A DNA stretch of 64,000 nt from an uncultured Clostridia bacterium (GTDB taxonomy: Bacteria; Bacillota; Clostridia; TANB77; CAG-508), in assembly GCA_934130935.1 (NCBI GenBank), contig CAKOYQ010000003.1:62001-126000 (forward strand), written 5' to 3'. This document shows positions 26,249 through 33,689 of this stretch, one piece after another. The notes below the pieces were generated by a model. It had not been told where the DNA came from. It searched no databases and saw nothing but the letters and a program-made list of their open reading frames with translations. A program made the translations under genes and the position numbers. Position 1 is the first letter of the stretch; each line of letters begins with the position of its first letter.

Positions 26249-28000
26249 ATGAGAATACAAGATTTGGCAATAGTATTTTTAATAATAATACTACCAATTT
26301 CAATAATACTTGCAGCATATACGCAATATCAAATACAAACAATAAATGCCCAAACATTATATGATAATAAACTTTCATCAGCTACATATGATGCCATAAG
26401 GGCATTTCAAATAAACACTGGAGAAAATAAATTAAGTGACTTAAATAACTCAAGAGTAAGAGATTTAGAAGCATCTGTTTCAACATTTAGAAATTCAGTA
26501 ATGTCAACATTTGCACTCGATGGGTATTCACAAGATGATCTAAACAGTTATATACCAGCATTAGTATATACACTATACGACGGATTTTATATCTATTCAC
26601 CATATAAAAATATGAATTATAGATATGAAACACAAAAAAATCCTAATGGAACTGACAAAACAGATTCAAAAGAGAATGTATTATATGATAAAGAGAAACC
26701 GAAAGATGGAAACGGAGATAACATATATGGATTAAAACCATATATATCTTATAGTTGTAGATATAGAAAAGGAGATAATATAGATGTAATAATAACATAT
26801 GCATTAGATAACCATATAACAGTGCAAGGTATGATAGGAAATGAATATGTAAATAGAGATGGATATTTAATTGATAACATTGATATTAGTGACACAGGAG
26901 AAGTGACATATAATGGGGTTGAAATTAAAACAGAACAACTAAAAGAACATATTCCATTATATGATAATTCAACAACATATTCTTACATAAAGTTACAAGG
27001 TATGAAATTCTATTTAGACAAAAAACAACAAGGTAAAGAAAAAGTAATTGCTCGTTTAAATGAGAATACTTTAACAGTTCAATGCGAAAATGCAAAGGAT
27101 AGTGATACATATGAAAAATACAGAGAATTTATAGAAGAAAAAAATACACTAGCAAAAGATTATTATAAAGATGCTTATAATTTTACAGAATGGTTTAAAA
27201 ATGAAAGTGGTTTAGTCAATTTAACATATGATGATGCATATGATACAGTGGTTAATGAGGATGGCACTGTTAATTCAGGGAAAAAAGTTTGGGAAGGTAA
27301 TACAACACCAATATTTCAATTTAGCGATTCAACAGGCCCCAATATAGAAAATGAATTATCAAGCTTTAATCAACATAGATTAGCAGTAATAAGACATAAA
27401 ATAGAAGTAAATTTAGCAATAGCAATAGCAAACTATAACAATTATTCGGGTGCAAATAATGTGTTTCAAATGCCTGATTTAAAGGAAAATGAATGGGATT
27501 ATATTATACATAATATATCTTTAATAAGTTTCTTACAAGGATTACCAATAGGTGGAAAATTATATAATGGATATTCAATAGTAACAAATTCAGAAAGCGA
27601 AGAGGTTGTACTTGAACAAAATATTTATATATTATGTGAAGATGAAAATCACAAAAAAGAATATTGTAGAATTGGAGACAGGAACATTAGTAATAATGGA
27701 ACATTAACAATAGCAGTAGGGAATTATGCTCAAGATGTTGGAAGTGCTGGAAGACTGAATTTGGATTTTAGAAGAGATGTGATAACAAATAATGATTCTG
27801 GAAGAACATTTTATTATTATCCAATTCAAGATTACAACCCATCATATAATAGCATAGTTATGCAAAATAATGTTAATACATATGATGATATATATGCATA
27901 TGTAAAAAGCCAGACTGATGAGTTGAAAAGGGCATTCTATACAGCACTTGGAAGAGAAAGAGCCAGTAAATATAAGACTTTGGAAGATTATGGACTTTAA
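26249..28000 (+). CDS. Hypothetical membrane-anchored protein (583 aa)
   Basis: Unrecognised 583-residue protein with one N-terminal transmembrane segment (about 7-24: LAIVFLIIILPISIILAA). The following helix, AYTQYQIQTINAQTLYDNK, resembles the membrane-helix-plus-stalk of pilin or TadE/G-type proteins. The rest is predicted exported and rich in Tyr, Asn and Asp, with repeated YxIYSPYKN/YYYPIQDYNPSYN-like patches. No catalytic motif seen. ATG 26249 follows AAAGAGTGATGAATACAT. A possible promoter TTGACA (26180) with TAATTA precedes it. nrdG starts 29 nt after the stop, so the two are probably co-transcribed. Confidence 0.75.
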   Translation: MRIQDLAIVFLIIILPISIILAAYTQYQIQTINAQTLYDNKLSSATYDAIRAFQINTGENKLSDLNNSRVRDLEASVSTFRNSVMSTFALDGYSQDDLNSYIPALVYTLYDGFYIYSPYKNMNYRYETQKNPNGTDKTDSKENVLYDKEKPKDGNGDNIYGLKPYISYSCRYRKGDNIDVIITYALDNHITVQGMIGNEYVNRDGYLIDNIDISDTGEVTYNGVEIKTEQLKEHIPLYDNSTTYSYIKLQGMKFYLDKKQQGKEKVIARLNENTLTVQCENAKDSDTYEKYREFIEEKNTLAKDYYKDAYNFTEWFKNESGLVNLTYDDAYDTVVNEDGTVNSGKKVWEGNTTPIFQFSDSTGPNIENELSSFNQHRLAVIRHKIEVNLAIAIANYNNYSGANNVFQMPDLKENEWDYIIHNISLISFLQGLPIGGKLYNGYSIVTNSESEEVVLEQNIYILCEDENHKKEYCRIGDRNISNNGTLTIAVGNYAQDVGSAGRLNLDFRRDVITNNDSGRTFYYYPIQDYNPSYNSIVMQNNVNTYDDIYAYVKSQTDELKRAFYTALGRERASKYKTLEDYGL

Positions 28001-28029
28001 ATTTTGAAATAAGTAATGGAGGAACAAAA

Positions 28030-28551
28030 ATGAATTATGCAGATATTAAAATAGCAGATGTAGCAAATGGTAGAGGAGTTAGAGTATCATTATTTGTAAG
28101 TGGATGCAACCATCATTGCAATGGGTGTTTTAATCCACAAGCATGGGACTTTAATTATGGAAAAAAATTTACAGAAGAGGATATAGATAAAATAATAAAT
28201 GAATTAGATCATCCATATGTAGCAGGCCTTTCAATTTTAGGAGGAGAGCCATTAGAATATCAAAATCAGCAAGGGTTATTACCTTTATTAAAAAAAGTAA
28301 AGGAAAAATTCCCTGAAAAAGACATATGGTGTTATACAGGGTATACATTTGATAAAGACATAGTAGGAAATATGTTTGATAATTGGGAAGAAACTAAAGA
28401 AGTAATGTCATATATAGATGTATTAGTAGATGGAAAATTCGAAGAAAGCAGAAAAGACTTAAACTTAAAATTTAGAGGGTCTTCAAACCAGAGAATAATA
28501 GATGTGCCTCAGTCATTAAAAGTACATAAAGTGATTCCATATAAAGTATAA
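28030..28551 (+). CDS. nrdG: Anaerobic ribonucleoside-triphosphate reductase activating protein
   Basis: 173-residue radical SAM activase that installs the glycyl radical on class III ribonucleotide reductase NrdD. The cluster motif is C26-x3-C30-x2-C33 (SGCNHHCNGCFNPQAWDF), the NrdG spacing. LSILGGEPLEYQNQ provides the SAM-binding GGE, and IDVLVDGKFEES with RFRGSSNQRIID-like LKFRGSSNQR is the typical C-terminal part. nrdD is not in the window. Start ATG 28030 follows AATGGAGGAACAAAA. Confidence 0.93.
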   Translation: MNYADIKIADVANGRGVRVSLFVSGCNHHCNGCFNPQAWDFNYGKKFTEEDIDKIINELDHPYVAGLSILGGEPLEYQNQQGLLPLLKKVKEKFPEKDIWCYTGYTFDKDIVGNMFDNWEETKEVMSYIDVLVDGKFEESRKDLNLKFRGSSNQRIIDVPQSLKVHKVIPYKV

Positions 28552-28591
28552 ATTAAAAGAAAACATTAATTTAGAAAATATTGTAAAAGAC

Positions 28592-28621
28592 TTGACAATC
28601 TAAGTTTAAATAATGTATAAT
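28592..28621 (+). promoter_or_regulatory. rpsU promoter
   Basis: TTGACA (28592-28597), 18-nt spacer, TATAAT (28616-28621), followed by AATTAGCGTA as at rpsB. Confidence 0.8.
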
Positions 28622-28626
28622 AATTA

Positions 28627-28677
28627 GCGTATATAGGATGAGAACAAACGAAATCCCACATACAGTGTTCTAAACGC
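28627..28677 (+). promoter_or_regulatory. rpsU leader hairpin
   Basis: GCGT (28627-28630) with ACGC (28674-28677) and AGAACA (28641-28646) with TGTTCT (28666-28671) close a leader structure that ends just before the AAGGAGGGG ribosome site. Confidence 0.5.
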
Positions 28678-28696
28678 CGGAAGGAGGGGAATATTA

Positions 28697-28867
28697 ATGT
28701 CAGAAATTAAAGTTAATAATGGAAATATAGAAGATGCACTAAAAAGATTTAAGAGACAATGTGCAAGAAATGGGGTTCTTCAAGAAGTTCGCAAAAGAGA
28801 ACATTATGAAAAGCCAAGTGTAAAAAGAAAGAAAAAGTCAGAGGCAGCTAGAAAAAGAAAATTTTAA
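28697..28867 (+). CDS. rpsU: 30S ribosomal protein S21
   Basis: 56-residue very basic protein. It begins MSEIKVNNGNIEDALKRF, followed by KRQCARNGVLQEVRKREHYE and a C-terminal KRKKKSEAARKRKF, the S21 pattern. It binds the 30S platform. Start ATG 28697 follows AAGGAGGGGAATATTA. It has its own promoter, leader hairpin and terminator, so it is a single-gene unit here rather than part of a yqeY operon. Confidence 0.96.
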   Translation: MSEIKVNNGNIEDALKRFKRQCARNGVLQEVRKREHYEKPSVKRKKKSEAARKRKF

Positions 28868-28872
28868 TAAAA

Positions 28873-28903
28873 AAATTCCATGATTTATCATGGGATTTTT
28901 TTT
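28873..28903 (+). terminator. rpsU terminator
   Basis: AATTCCATGAT / ATCATGGGATT stem followed by TTTTTTTT. Confidence 0.88.
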
Positions 28904-29016
28904 ATGCAATTATAAATGTTTTTTGAAAAAAGCTTGAATAATTAATTCAAAATATATTATACTATATAATAGCGAAAAATGGAAAATAGTTTAAAACAAA
29001 GGAAAGGAAGGATATT

Positions 29017-30288
29017 ATGCAATATAAAGAAAAAGAAATAAAAGAAGGAATAAAAATACATGAGATACAGACAAATAAATTCAAAACTAATTTAATAGCA
29101 GTATTTCTAAGTATGCCAATAACAAGAGAACATGTTACTGAAAACTTATTATTATCAGCAGTATTAAGAAGAGGAAGCAAAAATATGCCAACATTAGCAC
29201 AAATAAGTCAGGAAATGGAAGAAATGTATGGGGCAAGCTTTGACTGTGGACTAGATAAAACAGGAGATAATCACATATTAAAATTTTATATTGAATCAAT
29301 AAATGACAAGTTTATTCCACAAAAAGATGAAAATGTGTTGAAAACTTCAATAGAAAAGATACTTGAGATTGTATTTGATCCCCTAGTAGAAAATGGAGCA
29401 TTTAAAGAAGAATATGTAAAACAGGAGAAAGAAAATGCTAAAAGAATAATAGAAGGAAAGACTGATAATAAAGCAAGGTATGCATTTGATAGATGTGTAG
29501 AAGAAATGTATAAGGGACAACCATATGGGCTATATAAATATGGTTATGTTGAAGATTTAAATACAATTACAGCAATTAAGTTATATGAGTATTATAAAAA
29601 AATGATTTCAGAATGTAAAATAGATATATTTGTATCAGGAGATATAAATGGAGTAACACAAATAGTGGAACAAAATATAAATATTCAAAAATTACAAGAA
29701 AGAAAACCAAATTATAAAATAAATAAAATAGAGCCAAAAGAAACAGTACAAGAAAAAGAAATCAAAGAAGAGATGGATGTAACACAAGGAAAAATAACAA
29801 TAGGATTAGATTTACATTTGGATAATGAAAAACAACAATATGATGTAATGGTATATAATGCAATTTTAGGAGGAACAGCAAATTCAAAAATGTTTCAAGA
29901 AGTACGAGAAAAAGCAAGTTTGGCATATTCGGCTAGTTCAAGCTATGTGAGATATAAAAGCAATATATTTATAAAATGTGGAATTGAAATAAAAAATTAT
30001 GAAAAGGCAATAAATATAATACGTAAACAACTAGAAGACATGAAAAATGGTATGTTTTCTGACAAAGATATAGAAAATGCTAAAAAGGGTATAATATCTG
30101 GAATAAAAGGAATAAATGATGAACAAGATACTGAGATAACATATTACTTTGGACAAGAATTAACAGATGCAAAAACCTCATTAGAAGAATATATAGAGAA
30201 AATTCAAAAGGTAACAAAACAAGATATAGTAAAAATTGCGAACTCAGTAAGTGCAAATACAATATATTTCTTAAAAGATTTTGCTTAA
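29017..30288 (+). CDS. M16 peptidase-like protein, YfmF type (non-catalytic partner)
   Basis: 423-residue member of the insulinase/processing-peptidase family. The region that normally holds the zinc motif HxxEH reads LLLSAVLRRGSKNMPTL here, so it lacks the metal ligands and is probably the inactive half of a heterodimer. Downstream family features remain (EMEEMYGASFDCG, ILGGTANSKMFQEVREK, ASLAYSASSSY). It is followed after 53 nt by the active-site-bearing M16 gene, the same order as yfmF-yfmH in Bacillus. Start ATG 29017 follows AAAGGAAGGATATT. Confidence 0.85.
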   Translation: MQYKEKEIKEGIKIHEIQTNKFKTNLIAVFLSMPITREHVTENLLLSAVLRRGSKNMPTLAQISQEMEEMYGASFDCGLDKTGDNHILKFYIESINDKFIPQKDENVLKTSIEKILEIVFDPLVENGAFKEEYVKQEKENAKRIIEGKTDNKARYAFDRCVEEMYKGQPYGLYKYGYVEDLNTITAIKLYEYYKKMISECKIDIFVSGDINGVTQIVEQNINIQKLQERKPNYKINKIEPKETVQEKEIKEEMDVTQGKITIGLDLHLDNEKQQYDVMVYNAILGGTANSKMFQEVREKASLAYSASSSYVRYKSNIFIKCGIEIKNYEKAINIIRKQLEDMKNGMFSDKDIENAKKGIISGIKGINDEQDTEITYYFGQELTDAKTSLEEYIEKIQKVTKQDIVKIANSVSANTIYFLKDFA

Positions 30289-30341
30289 TTAAATAATTTT
30301 TAGAAAATATAAACAAAAGTAAGGAGGAATTAAAATTTAAA

Positions 30342-31616
30342 ATGAAAATTATAGAAAATTCAAAAGTGCAAGAGAAAATATATGTAGAAAAACTTGAAAA
30401 TGGGTTAACAGTAATGATTATACCTAAAAAGGGTGTTCAGAAAAAATATGTTATATGGGGAACAAATTATGGTTCAAATGACAGTAAATTTGTAGTGCCA
30501 GGAGAAACTAAAGAGACAGAAGTACCAAAAGGCGTGGCTCATTTTTTGGAGCATAAAATGTTTGAACAAGAAAACGGAGTAAATAGTTTAGATGCACTTA
30601 CAGCATTAGGAGTAGATGCAAATGCATATACAACAAATGACCATACAGCATATTTGTTTGAATGTACAGAGAACTTTTACCCAGCATTAGATGAATTAAT
30701 GGATTATGTGCAACATCCTTATTTTACAGATGAAAATGTAGAAAAAGAAAAGGGAATAATCGGTCAGGAAATAATGATGTATGATGATTATCCAGAATGG
30801 AAAGTGTATTTGAATGCATTAGAAGCAATGTATTATGAACATCCTGTAAAACTGGACATAACAGGAACAATAGAAACAATAAGTCATATAGATAAAGACA
30901 TTTTATATAAATGTTATAACACATTTTATAATCCATCAAATATGGCAATGGTAATTTGTGGAGATTTTGAACCAGAAACATTATTAGAAGAAATAAAAAA
31001 GAGATTAATTGATAAAAAAGCAAATGGAGAAATTAAAAGGATATATCCAGAAGAAAAAGAAGAAATTGTAAAACAAAAAATAGAACAAAATATGGATGTA
31101 AGCCAACCATTATTTACAATAGGTATAAAAGATAAGCTAGCAGAAACAAAAGAAAGAGTTCGTAAACATATCACAATAGAAATATTGTTAAATATGATAA
31201 TTGGTAAAAGCTCAAAATTATATAAAGAATTATATGATGAAGGAATAATATATACTGTTCCAAGTCTTGATTATGAATTTGCTAGGGGATATGCACATGT
31301 TCTTATAACAGGAAAATCTCCAGAGCCTGAAAAAGTATATGAAAAATTTAAAGAGGCAGTAGCAAAGATGAAAGAACAACCAATAGATAATTCAGAGTTT
31401 AACAGAATAAAGAAAAGAATATATGGAGAATATGTAAAAGAATATAATGATACATCAGATATTGCCAGAATGTTTTTAGCAGACTATTTTAAAGAAATAA
31501 ATAGTTTTGATTATTTAGAAGAAATATCTACAATTAATGAACAATATGTCGAACAAATATTAAAAGAAGTGTTTGATGATAACAAGATGATTATTTCTGT
31601 AATAAAAAGGGCATGA
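30342..31616 (+). CDS. M16 zinc metallopeptidase, YfmH type
   Basis: 424-residue M16 peptidase with the intact inverted zinc motif H67-F-L-E70-H71 (GVAHFLEHKMF) and the downstream glutamate in EKGIIGQEIMMYDD that completes the site. The second half has the R/Y-like region GKSSKLYKELYDEGII. It is expected to form a clam-shell protease with the upstream inactive subunit. The YfmF/YfmH pair is thought to act on small peptides or exported peptide pheromones, but substrate is unknown here. Start ATG 30342; the GTAAGGAGG ribosome site is 13 nt upstream, slightly far. Confidence 0.9.
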   Translation: MKIIENSKVQEKIYVEKLENGLTVMIIPKKGVQKKYVIWGTNYGSNDSKFVVPGETKETEVPKGVAHFLEHKMFEQENGVNSLDALTALGVDANAYTTNDHTAYLFECTENFYPALDELMDYVQHPYFTDENVEKEKGIIGQEIMMYDDYPEWKVYLNALEAMYYEHPVKLDITGTIETISHIDKDILYKCYNTFYNPSNMAMVICGDFEPETLLEEIKKRLIDKKANGEIKRIYPEEKEEIVKQKIEQNMDVSQPLFTIGIKDKLAETKERVRKHITIEILLNMIIGKSSKLYKELYDEGIIYTVPSLDYEFARGYAHVLITGKSPEPEKVYEKFKEAVAKMKEQPIDNSEFNRIKKRIYGEYVKEYNDTSDIARMFLADYFKEINSFDYLEEISTINEQYVEQILKEVFDDNKMIISVIKRA

Positions 31617-31766
31617 TTGTAATTTATTTGAATTAATGTAACACAAAAGTAATATAAATTATGAATAAAAAGATAGAATAATTTCATAAAATGTAGCAAT
31701 TTGCCGAAAAATGGTTAAATTAAAGGAAAAACGTCATACGAAAATTGAAAAAAATGAAATATTTTA

Positions 31767-31795
31767 TTGACTGAGCTGTAAAAATATGTTAATTT
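31767..31795 (+). promoter_or_regulatory. Possible promoter of the Spo0E-like gene
   Basis: TTGACT (31767-31772), 17-nt spacer, TAATTT (31790-31795). Sixty-five bp upstream, TGCCGAA (31702-31708) fits the Spo0A-box consensus TGNCGAA. Confidence 0.45.
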
Positions 31796-31839
31796 ATAAA
31801 TGTACAGACAAATAATTGTAAAAAAAGGAGAGAGGCTAC

Positions 31840-31986
31840 ATGTTAAATGATGAAATTTGTAGATTAAGAGATAAATTAAATGAAAGTATTGTTACAGGAA
31901 AAGATTATAGTATTATTTATAAACTAAGTATTGAACTTGATGAACTTATTGCAGAATATTATAGAAAAAATAAAAGAGTTTGTTAA
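31840..31986 (+). CDS. Spo0E-like aspartyl-phosphate phosphatase (48 aa)
   Basis: 48-residue protein matching the Spo0E family (PF09388): two helices around the signature SxELDxLI, here KLSIELDELIAEYYR, preceded by ICRLRDKLNESI. Family members dephosphorylate Spo0A-P and delay sporulation. ATG 31840 follows AAAAAGGAGAGAGGCTAC, a strong ribosome site. It stands alone between the M16 pair and the tRNA genes. Together with CwlD and a GerS-like protein it suggests a spore-forming lineage, though no direct sporulation operon is in the window. Confidence 0.82.
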   Translation: MLNDEICRLRDKLNESIVTGKDYSIIYKLSIELDELIAEYYRKNKRVC

Positions 31987-32047
31987 TAATTATATATTAG
32001 CAAAAATAAAGAAACTAAATTCTTATTATTCAGAGCAAAAAAATAGA

Positions 32048-32087
32048 AACGAGAAAGTATTAATATTTTAATATTTTCTCGTTTTAC
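32048..32087 (-). terminator. Terminator of the tRNA-Gly/tRNA-Cys unit (minus strand)
   Basis: Read on the minus strand, ACGAGAAAATATTAAAATAT folds on ATTAATACTTTCTCGT and is followed by TTCTATTTTTTT. Confidence 0.78.
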
Positions 32088-32090
32088 GTA

Positions 32091-32164
32091 TGGAGGCGAC
32101 ACCCGGATTTGAACCGGGGATCAGAGTTTTGCAGACTCGTGCCTTACCACTTGGCTATGTCGCC
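32091..32164 (-). tRNA. tRNA-Cys (GCA)
   Basis: Minus strand begins GGCGACATAGCCAAGTGG and ends TGTCGCC-TCCA. The acceptor stem GGCGACA/TGTCGCC, the D-arm, the anticodon loop CTGCAAA with anticodon GCA, and the T-arm GGTTCAAATCC all fit. The 3' CCA is encoded. 14 nt separate it from the tRNA-Gly gene upstream on the same strand. Confidence 0.96.
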
Positions 32165-32178
32165 ATAAAAATAATATA

Positions 32179-32252
32179 TGGAGCAGGTAACGGGAATCGG
32201 ACCCGTAACTTAACCTTGGCAAGGTTATGTTTTACCACTAAACTATACCTGC
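32179..32252 (-). tRNA. tRNA-Gly (GCC)
   Basis: Minus strand begins GCAGGTATAGTTTAGTGG and ends TACCTGC-TCCA. The anticodon stem-loop AACCTTGCCAAGGTT carries anticodon GCC, with T-loop GGTCCGATTCC. CCA is encoded. It is the promoter-proximal gene of a Gly-Cys pair on the minus strand. Confidence 0.96.
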
Positions 32253-32314
32253 GAATGTTAGCTTTATTATAATATCAAAATATTTAGTATTTGTCAAGAA
32301 AATAAAAAATAATT

Positions 32315-33556
32315 TTAATAAAATAAAGCTTCTAAATGATATGTATAATTTTTTACCATAGTATTATAAAAATCAAAACAATTTTTTTTAAGAATAGGAT
32401 TAGCATTATAAATATTTAGTGTTAATACATTTTTGTTATTAATACTAACAGTAAGATAGCCTATGGTAGAATTAGCAGGTAAAGGGGCTTTAAAAGTAGT
32501 ATTACAATATATATATATGCTAACATCATTAATATGATTACAATTTACTGGCAGAAAATTATATGGTAAATTTTCTAAAACAGCATCTACATTATTAGAA
32601 AGAGCTTTTTTTATTGCAAAACTAGAAGAGTTACATATTTTCCAATTTGAGAATTCATTCAAAATTTTTTCATTAATATTTACCATTTCAAAATTTTTAA
32701 AAGCATATTTAATTAATTCATTGCTATCTTTAGTTCTATCTTTTTTTGTATCAGCACCAAGAACTATGCAAATCAAATCCATATTACCACGTTTAATAGA
32801 AGTTACAAGACAACGATTTGCACCATTTGTAAAACCAGTTTTAACACCATAAACACCATCTAAATTACCAAGAAGTTCATTTGTATTAGATAAGTTTTTT
32901 GAATATCCATTAATAGAAACAGTATAATTTTTAGTTCCAACTAAATTACGAAAAACTTCATTTTTTAAGGCATAATTTGTAATAAGTGCAAGTTCATATG
33001 CAGTAGTATAATGGTCTTCATTGTCAAGACCATGAGGAGTAACAAAATGAGTAGATGTAAGATTTAATTCAGAAGCTTTTGTATTCATTAAATCTGCAAA
33101 ACCATCAACACTTCCACCAATATATTCAGCAAGTGCAACAGCAGCGTCATTACCAGAGCATAGTAATAAACCATATAGTAAATTTAATACAGATATTTTA
33201 TCATTTGTATGGAGGCCAAGGCGTGAACCTCCTGTACTTGCTGCTTTGGATGAAACAAGTACAATGTCATCTAAATTACTTTTTTCTATTACAATAATAG
33301 CTGTCATAATTTTAGTAGTTGATGCCATTTTTCGTTTTTCATTTTCATTTTTTCCATATAAAATAGTACCTGATAAGCGGTCATAGACTATAGCAGCCCT
33401 AGAATTTATGGTGGGCTCTGTAGTAATTTCAGATGAAGTATTAATTACAGAAGAAATATCAGAAAAATTCTCAAAATCTTCATCATCAGCAAAAACTGGT
33501 AAAACATATAAAAAAATCGTTATAAATAAACATAGTAAAGCTTTATAAAATTTCAC
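32315..33556 (-). CDS. D-alanyl-D-alanine carboxypeptidase (DacF/PBP5 family, S11)
   Basis: 413-residue exported serine D,D-carboxypeptidase that trims peptidoglycan stem peptides. A signal peptide (KALLCLFITIFLYVLPVFA, residues 5-23) is followed by the S11 domain with S79-T-T-K82 (nucleophile and lysine), S134-G-N136 and K239-T-G241, all intact. A C-terminal beta-rich PBP5_C-like region follows. No obvious C-terminal amphipathic anchor is seen, unlike classical PBP5. The start is GTG 33556 behind GGAGGATTTACT. It diverges from the first giant surface protein gene. Confidence 0.93.
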   Translation of the reverse strand: MKFYKALLCLFITIFLYVLPVFADDEDFENFSDISSVINTSSEITTEPTINSRAAIVYDRLSGTILYGKNENEKRKMASTTKIMTAIIVIEKSNLDDIVLVSSKAASTGGSRLGLHTNDKISVLNLLYGLLLCSGNDAAVALAEYIGGSVDGFADLMNTKASELNLTSTHFVTPHGLDNEDHYTTAYELALITNYALKNEVFRNLVGTKNYTVSINGYSKNLSNTNELLGNLDGVYGVKTGFTNGANRCLVTSIKRGNMDLICIVLGADTKKDRTKDSNELIKYAFKNFEMVNINEKILNEFSNWKICNSSSFAIKKALSNNVDAVLENLPYNFLPVNCNHINDVSIYIYCNTTFKAPLPANSTIGYLTVSINNKNVLTLNIYNANPILKKNCFDFYNTMVKNYTYHLEALFY

Positions 33557-33618
33557 AGTAAATCCTCCAACACAAAATGAAAAATATAAAATAATCTTAT
33601 AAAATATATGAAAAAATA

Positions 33619-33647
33619 TTGATTTTATTCTTCAAAAGAAGTATAAT
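33619..33647 (+). promoter_or_regulatory. Promoter of giant surface protein gene 1
   Basis: TTGATT (33619-33624), 17-nt spacer, TATAAT (33642-33647), 42 nt before the start codon. Confidence 0.8.
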
Positions 33648-33689
33648 AAATAATGTATTAAACTCAAAAAATGAGAAAGGATGAATTAA

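Noticed and set aside
32090..32272. 60-aa + strand open frame
   Set aside because: It lies over the tRNA-Cys and tRNA-Gly genes on the minus strand and has no ribosome site; a chance frame.
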